Source: Kiritimatiellia bacterium
Lineage (GTDB): Bacteria > Verrucomicrobiota > Kiritimatiellia > CAIQIC01 > Lenti-01
DNA length: 42,922 nucleotides
Direction of reading: 5' to 3'
Assembly: GCA_017540905.1 (NCBI GenBank)
Contig: JAFYAC010000022.1
Coordinates: 1 to 42,922 of the forward strand
Positions within the stretch are counted from its first letter, which is position 1. Each line of letters opens with the position of its first letter. The position numbers and the translations under genes were made by a program. Shown piece after piece: positions 40,709-42,922 of the stretch. The notes under the pieces are model-generated. The model had not been told where the DNA came from, made no database searches, and was given only the letters and a program-made list of their open reading frames with translations.

Positions 40709-42646
40709 TCAGCCTTTGATGGCCTTCATGTAGTAGTTCTGCGGGGCGAGGGCGTAGCGCTGCATGCACCGCATGAGGAGCTTGAAGCAGTCGTGGAGCT
40801 TCACTTCCCGGCCGCCGGCGGCGCGGTGGCCGAGGTCGTAGACGGGGTTGTCCGTGAAGAGGGTGCCGTTGATCATGAGGTTGTTGAGGACCGACTTCGC
40901 TTCCTGGGTGACCCGGCTCTCGGGCTTGCCGTGGTAGGCGTGGTGGACCAGCTGCGTGAGGGTCTGCTCGATGTACCGCTTGGCGGAGGCGGTGTAGACG
41001 TGCATGTTCATCTGCTTGAAGGCGTTCTGCATCATCTTGGCGCAGCGGAAGGCGGCGTCGGGGATCTGCGCCAGCATCTTCTTCTCGAGGTCGACGAGCG
41101 CTTCGGCGCGGCGCGCCACGAGGTTCGCGAGGCGGGCCAGGTCGGTGCGCTGGTCGAAGTAGGAGGCGTCCGCGTGGTTGATCGCGAAGCGGGTGAAGAG
41201 CTTCCGGGTTTCGGCCGGGTCGTCCTTCTTCGTGGCCAGGATTTCGTCGAGAGCGGTCCGGATGTGCTGCTTGAACTCTTCGTCCGGGAGGTCGGTTTGG
41301 TAGGCGAACTGGGCCTTGACGAGGTCGGCGAGGACGGCGATGTCCGCTTCGCCGGAGGCGTATTGGGCGGCCTCGGCGAGGACGGCGTCCTGGCGGAAGT
41401 CCTCGCGGGTGGCGTAGACGGGCTCTTCGGTGGCGGTCTTGTGCTCGACCATGCCCATGTCGACGGCGTCTTCGAGGTACATGTCGGCGAGCTTGGAGAA
41501 GTTCTTGTCGATGTCGAAGGCGCTCACGGGCTTGAGGACGGGCGCGCCGTTCTTGTCCACGAGGGTCGTGACCGTCCACTTGCCGGTCTCGGGGTTTTTC
41601 GCGATTTCGGTGACGGGGCGCTTGGCGCCGACGAGGGCCTCGTAGAGGGCGAACTTGCCGTGCTTTTCGAGCGCCTGGCGGATTTTCAGTTTGACCTCGT
41701 CGTCCTTGCCGAGCACGAGCATGGCGGCCTTCGCGTCGATCTTGTCCTTGATTTCGGCCTCGGAGGTGATGCCCTTCTTGGCGCAGGCGGCGCGGACTTC
41801 GGCTTCGCAGGACTTGCGCGCCTCCTCGTAGTAGGGTTCGCGGACATCCTCGGCGATGACGGCGAACTCGGCCGCGGCGCTGTAGGCCAGGTCGTGGGAG
41901 GGATTCGAGCGCGAGACCTTGCCGATGCCGGCGGCGGCGGAGAGCCAGTCCTGGATGTTGTCGTTCTTCTGCTCGACGCAGGAGCCGTCGAAGGAGAGCA
42001 GGAATTCGACGATTTCCGTCTTCTTGTCCTCCATCTTCGACACGACCGTGAGGAAGCCGTTGACGATTTCGTCGAGCGTGTTGACCATGTAGGCCTTCTT
42101 GCCCCGGTTGTCCAGGCCCTTCGTGTTGTCGTCGAAGTGCGTGAGGAAATTCGCCTTCGTGACCAGCCGGTTGCATTCCGCGCCGTCGGGGATGCGGGTG
42201 AACGTGTTGCGGAGCGTCGCGAGGCGGGCGATGTCGTCGAGGCGGGAAAGGAACTTCTCCTTGCCGGCGGGATTCGCCTCTTCGAGGATGGCCTTGAACT
42301 CGTCGACGGCCGCCAGGACCTTGGGGACGTTGGGATTGTCCTTGAAGCCGAGGGTGAGCGCGAACTCCGCGGCCTTGGCCTGCTCGATCTGGCGCTGCCG
42401 GTCGAGCCAGGTATCGTACTGGGCCTGGAGGGTCCGGGTGAAGCGGCCGAGGGTCTTCGAGCGGAAGAAGTTCGTGAAGGCATTGCCGGTGAGGAATTTC
42501 GCGTGGACCTGGCCGTCGGCGAAGGTGACGCTGTAGACGTTCCTGCGGATCTCGATCTTGCCCGCGGCGGGCGCGTTGGTCTCGGACGCCTGGAAATGCG
42601 TCTGGAGGGAAACCTCTGCGATGTGGTTTGCGGATTGGATGGCCAT
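40709..42646 (-). CDS. Candidate T3SS effector with shared N-terminal module (645 aa)
   Basis: The product is 645 aa, leaderless. AGGAGT precedes the ATG at 42646. The N-terminal ~85 residues (MAIQSANHIAEVSL, KIEIRRNVYSVTFADGQVHA, LGRFTRTLQAQYDTW) align with those of the 424-aa protein. The rest is a charged helical protein with segments such as FLSRLDDIARLATLRNTF and LARLANLVARRAEALVDLEK, and a C-terminal region ending QNYYMKAIKG. No enzyme motif is recognised. Its gene is the first of a two-gene unit with a CesT-type chaperone. With the matching promoter box this strongly suggests a type III secreted protein, but secretion is not shown by sequence alone. Confidence 0.8.
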   Translation of the reverse strand: MAIQSANHIAEVSLQTHFQASETNAPAAGKIEIRRNVYSVTFADGQVHAKFLTGNAFTNFFRSKTLGRFTRTLQAQYDTWLDRQRQIEQAKAAEFALTLGFKDNPNVPKVLAAVDEFKAILEEANPAGKEKFLSRLDDIARLATLRNTFTRIPDGAECNRLVTKANFLTHFDDNTKGLDNRGKKAYMVNTLDEIVNGFLTVVSKMEDKKTEIVEFLLSFDGSCVEQKNDNIQDWLSAAAGIGKVSRSNPSHDLAYSAAAEFAVIAEDVREPYYEEARKSCEAEVRAACAKKGITSEAEIKDKIDAKAAMLVLGKDDEVKLKIRQALEKHGKFALYEALVGAKRPVTEIAKNPETGKWTVTTLVDKNGAPVLKPVSAFDIDKNFSKLADMYLEDAVDMGMVEHKTATEEPVYATREDFRQDAVLAEAAQYASGEADIAVLADLVKAQFAYQTDLPDEEFKQHIRTALDEILATKKDDPAETRKLFTRFAINHADASYFDQRTDLARLANLVARRAEALVDLEKKMLAQIPDAAFRCAKMMQNAFKQMNMHVYTASAKRYIEQTLTQLVHHAYHGKPESRVTQEAKSVLNNLMINGTLFTDNPVYDLGHRAAGGREVKLHDCFKLLMRCMQRYALAPQNYYMKAIKG

Positions 42647-42695
42647 CTTTGACTCCTTGTGTCTCGGCCCCCGCACCGGAGGCCCTTTTGCCCAT

Positions 42696-42724
42696 ATTAC
42701 ACCGGCAGTGCCGAAAAGATTACA
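42696..42724 (-). promoter_or_regulatory. Effector-type promoter box of the 645-aa gene
   Basis: On the minus strand TGTAATCTT begins at 42724 and TGTAAT follows with a 17-bp spacer between hexamers. The ATG is 49 bases further. It matches the boxes at 34202 and 34914. TGTAAT is one base from a standard -10 hexamer. Confidence 0.6.
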
Positions 42725-42760
42725 AGAATATCCGCGGGCTCCCGGGGACACTCGCTCCCT

Positions 42761-42788
42761 AGGTATCTAGAATTTCTAGGTATCTAGA
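42761..42788. repeat. CTAG-rich direct repeat upstream of the 645-aa gene
   Basis: CTAGGTATCTAGA occurs twice, separated by four bases (ATTT), giving four CTAG tetramers in about 30 bp. The centre CTAGAATTTCTAG is a perfect 13-bp palindrome. The block lies about 36 bp upstream of the promoter box, where an operator would be placed. The sequence is clearly more AT-rich than its surroundings. Confidence 0.65.
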
Positions 42789-42799
42789 GCAAATTAAGA

Positions 42800-42922
42800 A
42801 AAAGTGTAGTCGCAAGCCGGGGAGGGCCCGGCTTCGTCCGGGCCTGGTTTTTCGTCCTTGCACACGGCCGCGACAAAGCGCGGCCCTCCCGAAACGGCTA
42901 CAGCATTTCTTAAACCGCTCTA
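42800..42922. repeat. Hairpin repeat at the right edge, relative of 18655-18815
   Basis: It contains GGGGAGGGCCCGGCTTCGTC with hairpin GGCCCGG-CTTCG-TCCGGGCC, then CGGCCGCGACAAAGCGCGGC, and ends GCATTTCTTAAACCGCTCTA, the inverse of the motif at 2928-2947. The element probably continues or ends at the window edge. Confidence 0.75.

Noticed and set aside
1..42922. tRNA or rRNA genes
   Set aside because: No cloverleaf with a TTCRA loop and no rRNA-like segment was noticed by eye; a covariance-model search would be needed to exclude them.

Overview
This 42.9 kb window is GC-rich bacterial DNA. I infer a didermic member of the PVC superphylum (Verrucomicrobiota/Kiritimatiellota/Lentisphaerota-like). 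The reasons are many lipoproteins and an OmpA-family protein, a Rho factor with a ~290-residue disordered N-terminal extension, a non-flagellar type III secretion (T3SS) ATPase, and intergenic regions full of short hairpin repeats. No rRNA or tRNA gene was seen, so the assignment rests on gene content alone.

Layout. 1-2885: end of a T3SS operon (sctK-like fragment, sctL, sctN), with a four-helix-bundle (S23-type) gene between sctL and sctN; that gene is bracketed by inverted arrays of an 8-bp repeat. 2886-4442: gene-free repeat island with a ~440 bp nested inverted repeat. 4443-13967: a run of envelope genes: a surface-repeat protein, a ycfL-lpoB pair in the enterobacterial order, further lipoproteins, two paralogous LpoB/PEGA-type proteins and two secreted unknowns. 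14320-18341: a YgiW-type OB-fold protein, a triple DNRLRE-type secreted protein and an OmpA/thrombospondin-3-repeat protein closed by a strong terminator. 18822-21420: a YdjY-domain protein divergent from an orphan FbpB-like permease. 22079-26630: a small pilin-like protein, then a vWA/TonB-like protein cotranscribed with rho on the minus strand. 27013-29776: a lipoprotein joining a PUA/EVE-like domain to the C-terminal half of a serpin, then a DUF4143 ATPase bracketed by ~115 bp direct repeats.

30594-42646 looks like a T3SS effector region. There are three large leaderless, mostly helical proteins (1183, 424 and 645 aa). Two are followed at once by a small acidic CesT/SycE-type chaperone gene, and those two share an N-terminal module of about 85 residues. 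All three have the same promoter-like motif upstream (TGTAAyCTT, then TGTA at -10 spacing), which is unlike the TTGACA promoters elsewhere in the window. A cytosine-methyltransferase/DUF4928 restriction-modification pair sits between the two chaperone modules.

The strongest candidates for new biology are (a) the octamer-flanked S23 element, whose open frame runs through 8-bp repeats into the sctN start and could act as a slippage switch for the secretion ATPase, and (b) the putative effector/chaperone regulon with its shared promoter box. Intergenic space is dominated by several interspersed hairpin and palindrome families, described individually.
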